From positions 1 to 64,000 of the forward strand of contig JANTGM010000020.1 of the NCBI GenBank assembly GCA_024762925.1: a stretch of DNA of 64,000 nt, read 5' to 3'. This document shows, piece after piece, positions 16,018 through 24,752 of the stretch. How positions within the stretch are numbered: the stretch's first letter is position 1; every line of letters starts with the position of its first letter. The stretch comes from Kofleriaceae bacterium. Lineage in GTDB: Bacteria > Myxococcota_A > Polyangia > Haliangiales > Haliangiaceae. The notes under the pieces are model-generated. The model saw only the letters and a list, made by a program, of their open reading frames with translations. It made no database searches and was not told the origin of the DNA. Made by a program: the position numbers and the translations under genes.

Positions 16018-17730
16018 ATGCGTACGACTTCCATCTTTAGCCTATTGATTGCGCTCGTTGCTGCTGCTGCTTGCTCAAATGACACCGGGATTCTCATCAA
16101 CGCTTCGGCATCCCCCGCTATTGCCCAAGACATTCAATTCTTGAGGTTCTACGTCGGTGAAGAACTCGGCGTAGAAAATGGGTATTATTCGGATGATCGT
16201 CCTCTGCAGGACGTGTCCTTGGACGGACGTGACATTGCCGTGAATCCCTACTCGCTTCTCATTCGAGGCGGTGACGTAGACACTCCTATCATTGTTGCGG
16301 TCTTGGCGATTGGCCCCCAAGGGGACCCGATTGGTTTTGGACGACTTGAAAACCCGGTGAGCTTCCTCTCGGGCAAAGTGCTCGAATGGGACGTCGAGAT
16401 TGGGCGCATGGACGACGTCTTCGAGACCGACTACTGCCTCAAATGGTACGACGAAGACGGCCGACTGGTTCATATTGGGCGGCCCGGCGATCAAGACTGC
16501 GATGGTGCCTTTGACCCAGAAAATGGTGGGGATGACTGCGACGATCGAAACCCCAATGTATTCCCTGGCAATCAAGAAGACTGCAGCAACTTCATCGACG
16601 ATGACTGCAACGGCTACACTGACATGGAGGACAACTTAGATGCTGATAGGTTAGTTGGAGACAACGATGGCTATGCAGCCTGTGGCAGTGGGCCGCTTGA
16701 TTGCAACAATGCAGATCGTTCGATTCATCCAGGAGCGCTCGATGAGTGCAACGGGATAGACGATGACTGCGATGGCCTGTGCGATGGGGGCTTCGATGTC
16801 GATGGGGACTTCGTGACGACCTGCGGAAGCTTCATTGGCCCCGAGGGCCAGTGCGTGTTCATCGATGAGCAGCAATTTGATTGTGATGACAACGAGCCTA
16901 CGAATTTTCCTGGCAATGAAGAGATCTGTGATGGCCGGGACAATAACTGCTCTGGGGTTTGCGACGATGAGGACTTCGACAAAGATGAGGATGGCTTCAC
17001 CGAATGCGGCTCCGTAGTGGGACTGTGCAACACCCGCCCCGACTTCGCCGACTGCGACGATGACAAGGCAGAGATTCACCCAGGGGCTGTCGAAATCTGT
17101 GATGGCATCGATCAGAATTGCGATGGTGATGAAGATGCGCCGGTGTCTCCCTGTTTTGCGAGCGCCGATGGCGACTGCCAACAGGGAACGCGAAATTGCA
17201 TCGGCGGTGAGCTCATCGGCGAGTGCGAAACTACGGATGCTATCGTGTCGAGTTCGATCTGCGAAAGCTACAACGACTGTCAAGCTCAACCACCACTGGC
17301 CGATCCGCTCACATGCGTGCTCGATGGCGAAGGGTTTGATGCCGAGGAGAGTGTTGACTGTAAGGTTGGCATTGGAGGCAACACACAATGCGAGCAACGC
17401 ACCGTTCGGATTGTCGCACCCGATAACGCTGGCGACTGCAGCTACACCGTCATCGGTGGATCGTTTCAGCAGGGGTATCGAGTTGATCTCGTCGGTTTCG
17501 GTGGCGGTGAGCAAACGCCAGTCTTGTTCGAATGTGATGCAGTCCTGTTTGTTAAGGCGCTGCCTGGCGCTGGGCAAGCGCACATTTTCATCGCCTACTC
17601 CTCGGAGCAGACGCCTTCACACTTGATCGATGTGCGGCTGCAGATAGACCAGCGCAACGATTGTGGGGAACTGCTCGGGCTCGATTGCAACGGCGGTTGG
17701 GACAATGTTCCTCTTCCACCGTCACTCTAG
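16018..17730 (+). CDS. Lipoprotein with MopE-like metal-binding repeats
   Basis: The protein has 570 residues with a strong ribosome site (GGAGGG, 5 bases before the ATG). The lipoprotein leader ends at Cys20 (AAAACSN). From about residue 160 to 390 there are at least four Asp/Cys units of the form DCDDxxPxxxPGxxExCDGxDxxCDG, as in the putative metal-binding motif of MopE. MopE in methanotrophs binds copper; most myxobacterial relatives are uncharacterised surface or secreted proteins. The C-terminal 130 residues form a separate Cys-containing domain. Its end lies 50 bases before nagZ. Confidence 0.85.
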   Translation: MRTTSIFSLLIALVAAAACSNDTGILINASASPAIAQDIQFLRFYVGEELGVENGYYSDDRPLQDVSLDGRDIAVNPYSLLIRGGDVDTPIIVAVLAIGPQGDPIGFGRLENPVSFLSGKVLEWDVEIGRMDDVFETDYCLKWYDEDGRLVHIGRPGDQDCDGAFDPENGGDDCDDRNPNVFPGNQEDCSNFIDDDCNGYTDMEDNLDADRLVGDNDGYAACGSGPLDCNNADRSIHPGALDECNGIDDDCDGLCDGGFDVDGDFVTTCGSFIGPEGQCVFIDEQQFDCDDNEPTNFPGNEEICDGRDNNCSGVCDDEDFDKDEDGFTECGSVVGLCNTRPDFADCDDDKAEIHPGAVEICDGIDQNCDGDEDAPVSPCFASADGDCQQGTRNCIGGELIGECETTDAIVSSSICESYNDCQAQPPLADPLTCVLDGEGFDAEESVDCKVGIGGNTQCEQRTVRIVAPDNAGDCSYTVIGGSFQQGYRVDLVGFGGGEQTPVLFECDAVLFVKALPGAGQAHIFIAYSSEQTPSHLIDVRLQIDQRNDCGELLGLDCNGGWDNVPLPPSL

Positions 17731-17780
17731 GAGCGCTCAAGAGTGCGCCCTGGCCAAGGTTAGGGCGCTATAGTTCGACT

Positions 17781-18803
17781 GTGAGCAAGAGCGAGCTTCG
17801 CAGAAATATTGGCCGACTCCTCTGGATTGGCTTTGAGGGAACCACAGTCGACGAAAGACTGAAAGCCACCCTGGTGGCGGGTGACGCAGGAGGAGTGACG
17901 CTCTTCGCACGCAACCTGCCAAAGAGCGCAGAGGGGACGGACCTTAGCGCTCTGCGAACACTCAATGACTCGTTGCACGAAGCGGGACTGGCATCAGGAG
18001 AAAAACTCTTAATCTCTGTCGACCAAGAGGGCGGACGGGTGCAGCGCATCAAGGCGCCAACAGAGCACTATCCGCCAATGATGAAGGCCGCACCTGGCCA
18101 CGATGCGGCGGCACTTGCCTCGCTCAAAGCGTTGGCACAACACATGGGAAGCGAGCTTGCCGACTGGGGCTTCGACATCGACTTTGCTCCGGTCTTGGAT
18201 GTGCACACCAACCCCTCGAATCCCATTATTGGCGATCGGGCCTTTGGTGAAAACCCGGAGGTTGTCGCTGCGAGGGCGCTGGCGTTTGCCGCCGGCTTGC
18301 AAGCTGCGGGCATTCTTCCATGTGGCAAGCACTTCCCTGGGCATGGGGATACTGCCACCGATAGTCACCTCGCTCTGCCACGTTTGGATTTTGCCATGGA
18401 GCGCCTGCGAGAGATTGAACTGGCGCCGTTCGTCGCAGCAATTGCCGCCAATGTACCAATGCTGATGACGGCGCATGTCGTCTTTGCTTCCCTCGATGAC
18501 ACGGTGCCAGCAACGTTGAGCCGTGCCGTGGTAACAGGCCTTCTTCGAGATGAGCTTGGCTACAAGGGCGTCATCATTAGCGACGATTTGGACATGCGTG
18601 CGATCGCGGACAACTTCAGTGTGGGAGATGCTGCCGTGAGGGCCATCGATGCAGGGTGTGATGTGCTTCTGCTTTGCCGAAACCTTGAGCACCAAGAAGA
18701 GGCGCGCAATGCCCTTATGGCTCGCGCAAAAGACGATGCGGTCTTCCGAGCGAGGATCGCAAGCTCGGCGGCACGTGTGAGAGCGCTCGGCGACGCGACT
18801 TGA
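17781..18803 (+). CDS. nagZ: Beta-N-acetylglucosaminidase (GH3)
   Basis: The protein has 340 residues from the GTG at 17781, the length of NagZ. It removes GlcNAc from anhydro-muropeptides during peptidoglycan recycling in the cytosol. The NagZ signature KHFPGHGDTATDSHLALP at about 184-201 contains the catalytic His loop, and the nucleophile Asp is in IISDDLDM (about 266). SVDQEGGRVQR near residue 80 is also typical. No signal peptide. Longer upstream frames overlap the end of the MopE-like gene and show no conserved residues, so the GTG was preferred. Confidence 0.94.
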   Translation: MSKSELRRNIGRLLWIGFEGTTVDERLKATLVAGDAGGVTLFARNLPKSAEGTDLSALRTLNDSLHEAGLASGEKLLISVDQEGGRVQRIKAPTEHYPPMMKAAPGHDAAALASLKALAQHMGSELADWGFDIDFAPVLDVHTNPSNPIIGDRAFGENPEVVAARALAFAAGLQAAGILPCGKHFPGHGDTATDSHLALPRLDFAMERLREIELAPFVAAIAANVPMLMTAHVVFASLDDTVPATLSRAVVTGLLRDELGYKGVIISDDLDMRAIADNFSVGDAAVRAIDAGCDVLLLCRNLEHQEEARNALMARAKDDAVFRARIASSAARVRALGDAT

Positions 18804-18918
18804 TGTCGCGAGCCTATCTCACGCGCTAGGCTTCGACCGGTATCCCGCCCACTCCGAGCAAATCGCAGCTGCGAGCTCCCATGCGTTGTTGCCGTGAATA
18901 CTGACCTTCGAGGCGTTG

Positions 18919-19041
18919 GGCAAAAATTGGGAGCAGGGCTGAGATGGTGGTTGCCGAATTGACGCTGTGCTCGCCGTGCGAAACTACAGCGTCACTTCGG
19001 CCCTTTCTGGTGTCAAATTACGATGGAAGGTCGGCTTTCAA
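18919..19041 (+). repeat. Dispersed repeat R1, copy 2
   Basis: This matches 11094-11222 (about six differences over the last 98 bases and a short gap near GGGCTGAGATGG). It lies in the 241-base space between the convergent ends of nagZ and the BatA-like gene and finishes 4 bases before the latter's stop codon. The segment upstream (18804-18918) shows no gene or terminator. This copy has no open frame equivalent to that in copy 1. Confidence 0.85.
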
Positions 19042-19044
19042 CAC

Positions 19045-21153
19045 TCATGATGCCTCGGAAACGACATCACTTCGCCGCCCAACCAAGCCAAGGCCTGATT
19101 CGATTAGAAGCAGAAACAGCAAGAGGGCGGCGATTGCGTGCCACAGTTCAATCCGCTGCGTTGGAGCTTCTTCATCTCCACTACTGCCCTGACCCTCGCG
19201 CTCAAGCGCTTCTGTGGGGACCAGGCTCAAGTCGCTCACGGCAGGGTCGAGGTTGGCGGCGAAGGTTGCCTCAGGGCGTGGCTGCAAGATGCCCGTCGAA
19301 TCCACGCTTGAGACGTGGTAGATCCCAGGAACGTCAATGCCATCGAGTCGGGCGCTTTTGTGGCCCTCTACTTTCTCACCCTCGAGAACCATTCGTCCTC
19401 GGCCGGGACCCTCAATCTCGAGGCGAACATCGTCTGCAGCGATCTTGATTAAGACCGAGTTGCCGACCATTGTCTGTTGATTCTTGCCCTGCAAAGGCTT
19501 GGAAGCGAGGTGGCGAATTGTTTGTTGTAGGAACGGCAGAAAGCCTGGGTGAATTGCGAGGTTGTTCCAATCGCGATCGAGGGTGGATCCGAAAAGCATC
19601 AACGTGCCGGCTCCTTGGCGCGCCTCTACGAGTGCTGCGGCGCCGTTGTCGAAGCGGGCCAAGACACGACGGTCCTTTACCGATGTTGTTGGACCGAGCA
19701 GCATGACTTGCCAGAAGCTCGCGCTGTAGAGACCCGGTGCGTCCTTGGCAAATACCGAGAAGACCGGATGCTCAATCTCCAGCTTGCTCAGACGCAATTC
19801 CGCTTGTGGGCTGCGCTTCCGTCCTCGTCGCAGGTCGAGCGCGCTCTTGAGATCTTGCGCGAGCAGGGGCGCCATGGAGCGGTTGTACTGATCGGCGTCA
19901 ACGTTGGCGCCCATCGAAACAAAGAGCCCACCACCTGCGTTGACCCAAGTCGAGAGTGCTGCGACGCGAGCGGCAGGGAGAACGGAAACGTTGGCCAAGA
20001 CAATGACGTCGTAGTCGGCGAGTGTAAGTTTTCCAAGGTCGTCGGGGGTTGTTCTTTCGATCACGGTTCCGCTATCGGAGCGGTCGCCTGGGCGAAGCGC
20101 TGCTTCCACGTAGAAGAGTTCGTCTTCGTGTCGAACCGCGCGGGCATCGCCGTTGACCAAGAGGACCGAGACTTGATCGCGAGCGTTGGCGACAACGTAA
20201 CGAACGTTGTCAGCGGCAAGTGCATCATCTTGCACCTGAACGCGAATCTCGGTGGTGCGAACCTCATCGCTCAGATTGGCGGAAAAGCGCTTGTTCTTAC
20301 TCTCTCGTGGTGCGAGGCCAATCTCCCCGCGTGCCACAGTTTCATCCCCAATGAGCAGCGTGAGTTTCGCAACCTGAGGCTTGTCGCTGAAGTTCGTCAC
20401 CCCGGCAATGATCTGCAACCCCCGACTGCCAATGGAACGGTCAGCTTGCACTCGCAGGTCGGTGATTGCGAGGTTGTCCAGTGCTTCGTCGCCAACAGGG
20501 CTAACAACTCGAATCGTGACGTCTTCGGGAGGCGTTGCGTGAGAGGGCAGGGCGGCCTTCGTTGGTGCAAGGAGCAGAAAGACCGTTTTGCGCTCATGAC
20601 CAGACCCCGCCAGCAGTGAGAAGGCCCGCTCCATTGCGCGATCGCCATATGCTCGCTTGTAGGAAACGTTGGTCGCGTTGATGGATTCTCGCAGGCCAAG
20701 ATGATCGCGAGTCAATTCCTCTTTGCCACCGCCAGTTGTCGTGAGAACCGCGATGTCGGCCTCTGGGCCCAATCGCTCCAGCAGTTGTGAGGCACTCTGC
20801 AGCGAGCGCGAGAGCAGTGTGTGGCCATCGAGTTTGTAGCCCGCGGCGGCGCTATCGTCGATGATGAGCACTGCGGCTTGTGGGCCACCAGCCACCTTGG
20901 GGCCCTCGCTCTCACACGATGCATAGGGTTGCGCCAGGATGAGGGCTGCGACCATGCAAATCAAGATTCGAAAGGTCAACAACAAGACTTGCCGAAGCAC
21001 CAAGCGCTTGGCGATGCGCTTGTCTGTTCCTAAGAGAAATTCTAGTGCAGCAAAAGGCACCACTTTGGCCTTGCGGCGTCCTTGAAGGTGAACTGCGATC
21101 GGGATGGCCGCGCCCAAGAGGCCCAAGAGCATTAGCGGGGAGAGGAAACTCAT
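19045..21153 (-). CDS. BatA-N membrane protein with VWA-like and GATase-like regions
   Basis: The protein has 702 residues. The N-terminus is a BatA-type segment (MSFLSPLMLLGLLGAAIPIA, then VVPFAALEFLL) with two membrane helices by about residue 75. A degenerate von Willebrand A-like domain follows (AVLIIDDSAAAGYKLDGHTL, lacking a clean DxSxS). Then come a beta-rich section and a glutamine-amidotransferase-like part (YDVIVLANVSVLPAARVAAL). A final helix (HAIAALLLFLLLIESGL) anchors the C-terminus. The start overlaps the DUF58 stop (ATGA). These proteins accompany MoxR and DUF58 in membrane-protein assembly or envelope clusters. Confidence 0.85.
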   Translation of the reverse strand: MSFLSPLMLLGLLGAAIPIAVHLQGRRKAKVVPFAALEFLLGTDKRIAKRLVLRQVLLLTFRILICMVAALILAQPYASCESEGPKVAGGPQAAVLIIDDSAAAGYKLDGHTLLSRSLQSASQLLERLGPEADIAVLTTTGGGKEELTRDHLGLRESINATNVSYKRAYGDRAMERAFSLLAGSGHERKTVFLLLAPTKAALPSHATPPEDVTIRVVSPVGDEALDNLAITDLRVQADRSIGSRGLQIIAGVTNFSDKPQVAKLTLLIGDETVARGEIGLAPRESKNKRFSANLSDEVRTTEIRVQVQDDALAADNVRYVVANARDQVSVLLVNGDARAVRHEDELFYVEAALRPGDRSDSGTVIERTTPDDLGKLTLADYDVIVLANVSVLPAARVAALSTWVNAGGGLFVSMGANVDADQYNRSMAPLLAQDLKSALDLRRGRKRSPQAELRLSKLEIEHPVFSVFAKDAPGLYSASFWQVMLLGPTTSVKDRRVLARFDNGAAALVEARQGAGTLMLFGSTLDRDWNNLAIHPGFLPFLQQTIRHLASKPLQGKNQQTMVGNSVLIKIAADDVRLEIEGPGRGRMVLEGEKVEGHKSARLDGIDVPGIYHVSSVDSTGILQPRPEATFAANLDPAVSDLSLVPTEALEREGQGSSGDEEAPTQRIELWHAIAALLLFLLLIESGLGLVGRRSDVVSEAS

Positions 21154-22079
21154 CGTGAGACTCGGCCTTCGCCAAGACGGCTGCCGTTGGCGCTGTTTCG
21201 CGAAGCTAGGAACGACAGCAGCACCTCTTCGTAGGGCGTGTCTGTACGAACTCTGTGGTACTCAATGCCGGCCCGCAGGCACTGCTGCTCACTGCTCTCA
21301 AGGAAGGCCCGCATCTTTTCCTTGTACATTCGGCGAACAGAAGCAGGATCCACCAGCATTCGTCCATCGCCCTCGAGAGACTCAAAGATGCTCAGGCCGT
21401 CAAAGGGAAACTCGATTTCGTCGGGGTCGAGTGTGTGGAACACGACCACATCATGGCCACGAGCTCGCAGGTGACCAAGAACGGACAGTGCCCTGGCGTC
21501 GGTTTCAAAGAGATCCGATGCGACCACCACCAATCCCTGCCGTCTGCGAGCAAGTTCTGCAACGCGCTCAAGCGCGTCGGCCAATGGCTCTGCGCCCTCC
21601 TGCGGGGTCTTACTCACCTGCTCAAGCATCGCGAGCAGTTCGCGCAGGTGCGCTGGCTTGGCCTTCGGCGGCACCCACCGAACATCCTTTGCATTTCCGA
21701 AAATCGATAGTCCAACTCGGTCGCGCTGACCAACCAACAAATACGCCAATGCAGCAACCAGATGGCAGGCGTACTCACGTTTGCTAAGCCCCTTGCCGGA
21801 GTAGTTCATGGAGGCCGATGCATCGAGGACCATGTAGCAGGTGAGTTCCGACTCCTGCTCGAACTGCTTGATGTAGTAGCGGTCCGCCTTGCCTAGCACC
21901 TTCCAGTCAATGTGCCGAATCTCGTCGCCTTGGCTGTACTCTTTGTGCTCTGCGAATTCTACTGAAGAGCCCCGAAGCTTGGCTCGATGAGAGCCTGTTA
22001 GCGCGCCCTCGACAATCACCTTGGCCCGCAGGGGTAGGCTCTCGAGCTTGGAAATCGCTATCGGATCGAGAAATGCCAT
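21150..22079 (-). CDS. DUF58 domain protein (VWA-like)
   Basis: The protein has 309 residues. The DUF58 core RHIDWKVLGKADRYYIKQFE is near residue 75, followed by a metal-site-type VWA strand (MVLDASASMNYSG, DxSxS near 104). Family members are encoded next to MoxR ATPases and BatA proteins and are thought to be MoxR partners. No signal peptide or transmembrane helix. It follows moxR by 28 bases and overlaps the BatA-like start. The VWA metal residues look intact here, unlike in the downstream BatA-like protein. Confidence 0.9.
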   Translation of the reverse strand: MAFLDPIAISKLESLPLRAKVIVEGALTGSHRAKLRGSSVEFAEHKEYSQGDEIRHIDWKVLGKADRYYIKQFEQESELTCYMVLDASASMNYSGKGLSKREYACHLVAALAYLLVGQRDRVGLSIFGNAKDVRWVPPKAKPAHLRELLAMLEQVSKTPQEGAEPLADALERVAELARRRQGLVVVASDLFETDARALSVLGHLRARGHDVVVFHTLDPDEIEFPFDGLSIFESLEGDGRMLVDPASVRRMYKEKMRAFLESSEQQCLRAGIEYHRVRTDTPYEEVLLSFLASRNSANGSRLGEGRVSR

Positions 22080-22107
22080 GAGCAGAACGCCAGCCTGAAC
22101 CCTCGAA

Positions 22108-23142
22108 TTATGGCCGTGGTGTGGATTCGAGCAGGTGGGCGATGACCTGGTGGGTTCGAAGCCCCTCAGCTTCCGCCCGATAGTTCAGAAGTATTCGGTG
22201 TTGCAGGATAGGAAGAGCGAGGGCCGAAACATCATCGATCGATGCGGCGAAGCGACCACTCAAGATCGCTTTTGCTTTGCTCGCCAATATGAGGTTTTGC
22301 GAGGCACGCGGACCCGCTCCCCAGCTTACGTAGTTGCGCACAAGATCGCTTGCGCCCGGCTCGGAGGGACGAGAACCGCGACACAGCGCCACAGCGTATT
22401 TGATGACATGCTCTGCCACCGGAACACGCAAGACCAGTTGTTGAAGCTCCAGAATACGCTCAGGAGATAGGACGGGATTTAGCGTTGCGCGATGGTCCGA
22501 TGTTTGCTGCCGAACAATCTCCTCTTCCTCGCTCTCGCTTGGGTAGGAGACGTCAACTTGGAACATGAAGCGGTCGAGTTGTGCTTCGGGAAGCGGGTAG
22601 GTGCCTTCTTGCTCAATGGGATTCTGGGTGGCAAAGACCGAGAAGGGCAGCTGGAGGTCGTACGTGGTTCCGCCAGCGGTTATCTTGTGTTCCTGCATCG
22701 ATTGCAGAAGTGCCGCTTGCGTCTTTGGCGGCGTGCGATTGATCTCGTCGGCGAGCACGATGTTGGCGAAGAGCGGCCCTTTGATGAATCGAAAGGTGCG
22801 CTTACCGGTCGTTTGCTCTTCTTCGAGAATCTCGGTTCCCGTAATGTCGGATGGCATCAGATCTGGTGTGAACTGGATGCGACTAAAATCGAGGTTCAGC
22901 GTTTCTGCTAGCGTTGAAATGAGCAACGTCTTTGCAAGCCCTGGAACGCCAACAAAGAGACAGTGGCCGCGGGCAAAGAGTGCAGTCAATAGATGATCGA
23001 TCACCAGATCTTGCCCAATGATGCGCTTGTGAATTTCCGTGAGAATCTGATCGCGCGCGTGAGCAATCTCCTCCACCGCAGCGAGGTCGTTCTTGGCGGG
23101 GGCAATCACGTCGACTGCCGTCGTATCCGAGAGTGGGGACAT
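22108..23142 (-). CDS. MoxR-family AAA+ ATPase
   Basis: The protein has 344 residues. Walker A-like GVPGLAKT (about 59-66), Walker B LADEINR (about 125), sensor-1 region FATQNPIEQEGTYPLPEAQ and the arginine-containing DRFMF segment are all present. MoxR ATPases act as chaperone-like remodelling factors for the VWA and membrane proteins encoded beside them, here DUF58 and BatA-like. It is 11 bases downstream of the peptidase gene on the same strand. Confidence 0.95.
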   Translation of the reverse strand: MSPLSDTTAVDVIAPAKNDLAAVEEIAHARDQILTEIHKRIIGQDLVIDHLLTALFARGHCLFVGVPGLAKTLLISTLAETLNLDFSRIQFTPDLMPSDITGTEILEEEQTTGKRTFRFIKGPLFANIVLADEINRTPPKTQAALLQSMQEHKITAGGTTYDLQLPFSVFATQNPIEQEGTYPLPEAQLDRFMFQVDVSYPSESEEEEIVRQQTSDHRATLNPVLSPERILELQQLVLRVPVAEHVIKYAVALCRGSRPSEPGASDLVRNYVSWGAGPRASQNLILASKAKAILSGRFAASIDDVSALALPILQHRILLNYRAEAEGLRTHQVIAHLLESTPRP

Positions 23143-23153
23143 AAGCTGGGGAA

Positions 23154-24752
23154 CTATCTAACTTGCTGCAAGTATTCGCAAGCTTGTCGCTCTCGGCTTG
23201 CAGCTTTGTGATTGAGTTGCTCGTAGCTTTCCGCCAGTCCGCAGCGAACGCGAACGTCGAACGGGCTGATGCGAAGCGCGAGCTCAAAGGCCGTACGTGC
23301 CCCAGAATGGTCCCCTGAGGCAAGTTTGGCGGCTCCCAGGGTGGTTGGTGGAACGGGGTCCATCTCATCGAGTGTGAGCAGAGGTTCGGCGAGCGCGATG
23401 GCTTCTTGATTGCGACCGAGTTCGAGGTAGACCCGGCTTAGCTTGGCGCCAATCAGCGGATCGTCGGGGCCGCTGAGAGCCAACGCTTTTTCGTATTCCA
23501 CAGCTGCTGCCGCCGGCCTGCCGCCAGCTCGGAGCATTCCGGCCAGCCTTGTGAACTTCTTGGCTTGCTCATTGGCGATGGCTTCCACACCCACGTTGTC
23601 AGCGTCACCTTTGCCTTTTCGAAACCGCACCTTGCGGCCGCGCTCGGCGAAGCGCTTGCTCTGCAGCTTTGCGCTCCTTAGGTGACGAATCCAATCGCGC
23701 TCCAAATCGCTCCAACGTGTATCCATCACCTGGGCAACGGCTTTACGTGCACCCATGCCATCGCGAATGTTCTTAATTGCGCTTTGCAGACCGCCATCCC
23801 CAACCGTCTTGTGGATGTAGCCGATCATCGTACTTACTTCCGCAAACGCGAGCGCTGCGGCCTCTTGGCTCGGCAGCTTGGCCATCGAGGGATGCATCTT
23901 GTCAAATGAGATGAGTGTGTCCTTTTTAAGCGCCTGTGACAGTAGGTGCTCGTCAAAACTGGTGAGCTTGCCATCTGCTTTTCCGCGCCATCGAACCTGC
24001 AGATAACGCGCGAGTCCCTCGTGCAGCCACACAGGAACGTTGTCGTGCGACATCTGTGTGACTACATAGTGCACATACTCGTGTGTGAGCGTATCCATCC
24101 ACGGGTATCCAAACACCGTAGCTCTTGGCGAGACGACCATGAGCTTGCCGTACTTGCAAAGGGCGATGGTGCCTGTCGTTTCAATCTCGGCCTCGGTCAA
24201 GGTGGAGACCATGGCCAAGTCTGCGGGCCGACCGAGGAGCTCAACGCGAATTTGGTGGGTGGGTTTGTGCCCCAAATCGGCCCCTAGAGCCTCGTAGGCC
24301 GCTTCTAGCACATCTCCTGTGAGTTCTACGATGGCCTTGTCCTTGCCTGGAGCGTAGAAGATCTTGAAGTGACCACCTGAGGAAACTTCTGAAGCAAACC
24401 CGTTGGTTGCCTGGAGTGATGAAGCTGCGAGACTGCGCAGAGACCCGACATTTCCATCGATGGAGTCATCAGTAAGCCCGTCAAGGCCGCTAATGACTTG
24501 CTCGTACTTACCATCGAAGAAGTTGAGCTCGGCCTTGAGATAGCGGCTGGTTTGGCTGGCGGGACGTTTCGCAACCAACTCGGAAATGAGCGTGCGTGCC
24601 TTGTCGAACTGCCAGGCTCGAAGTGCGCGAGCTGCGGTCACTGCATCCTCGTTCGGGCCAGCGTGTGCTCGGGAAGGGACAAGGAGCCCGACAGCAATTA
24701 CGACGAGGCCAGTGAGGGCCACAGTCACGCGACGTGGTGTCATGGTGCTCAT
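23154..24752 (-). CDS. Secreted gluzincin-type metallopeptidase with TPR repeats
   Basis: The protein has 532 residues. The signal peptide ends near SRAHAG. Short TPR-like helices occupy about 35-110. A zinc-peptidase domain follows with HEYVH (about 224) and a downstream Glu in WLHEGLARYL, the MA-clan gluzincin arrangement. The last 150 residues are TPR repeats (AVEYEKALALSGPDDPLIGA, AFELALRISPFDVRVR). The likely location is the periplasm. It overlaps the end of the DUF4175-like gene (ATGA-type) and precedes moxR by 11 bases, so it may process a component of this operon. Target unknown. Confidence 0.8.
   Translation of the reverse strand: MSTMTPRRVTVALTGLVVIAVGLLVPSRAHAGPNEDAVTAARALRAWQFDKARTLISELVAKRPASQTSRYLKAELNFFDGKYEQVISGLDGLTDDSIDGNVGSLRSLAASSLQATNGFASEVSSGGHFKIFYAPGKDKAIVELTGDVLEAAYEALGADLGHKPTHQIRVELLGRPADLAMVSTLTEAEIETTGTIALCKYGKLMVVSPRATVFGYPWMDTLTHEYVHYVVTQMSHDNVPVWLHEGLARYLQVRWRGKADGKLTSFDEHLLSQALKKDTLISFDKMHPSMAKLPSQEAAALAFAEVSTMIGYIHKTVGDGGLQSAIKNIRDGMGARKAVAQVMDTRWSDLERDWIRHLRSAKLQSKRFAERGRKVRFRKGKGDADNVGVEAIANEQAKKFTRLAGMLRAGGRPAAAAVEYEKALALSGPDDPLIGAKLSRVYLELGRNQEAIALAEPLLTLDEMDPVPPTTLGAAKLASGDHSGARTAFELALRISPFDVRVRCGLAESYEQLNHKAASRERQACEYLQQVR

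Noticed and set aside
16651-17583. 310-codon minus-strand frame antisense to the MopE-like gene
   Set aside because: The repetitive Asp/Cys codons on the plus strand give a long open antisense frame of low complexity.
19549-20619. 356-codon frame antisense to the BatA-like gene
   Set aside because: No domain or start signal; the minus-strand gene has clear family motifs over the whole length.
22141-22165. tRNA-like GGTTCGAA segment
   Set aside because: It is inside moxR coding sequence and no acceptor stem can be formed; no tRNA was found elsewhere either.
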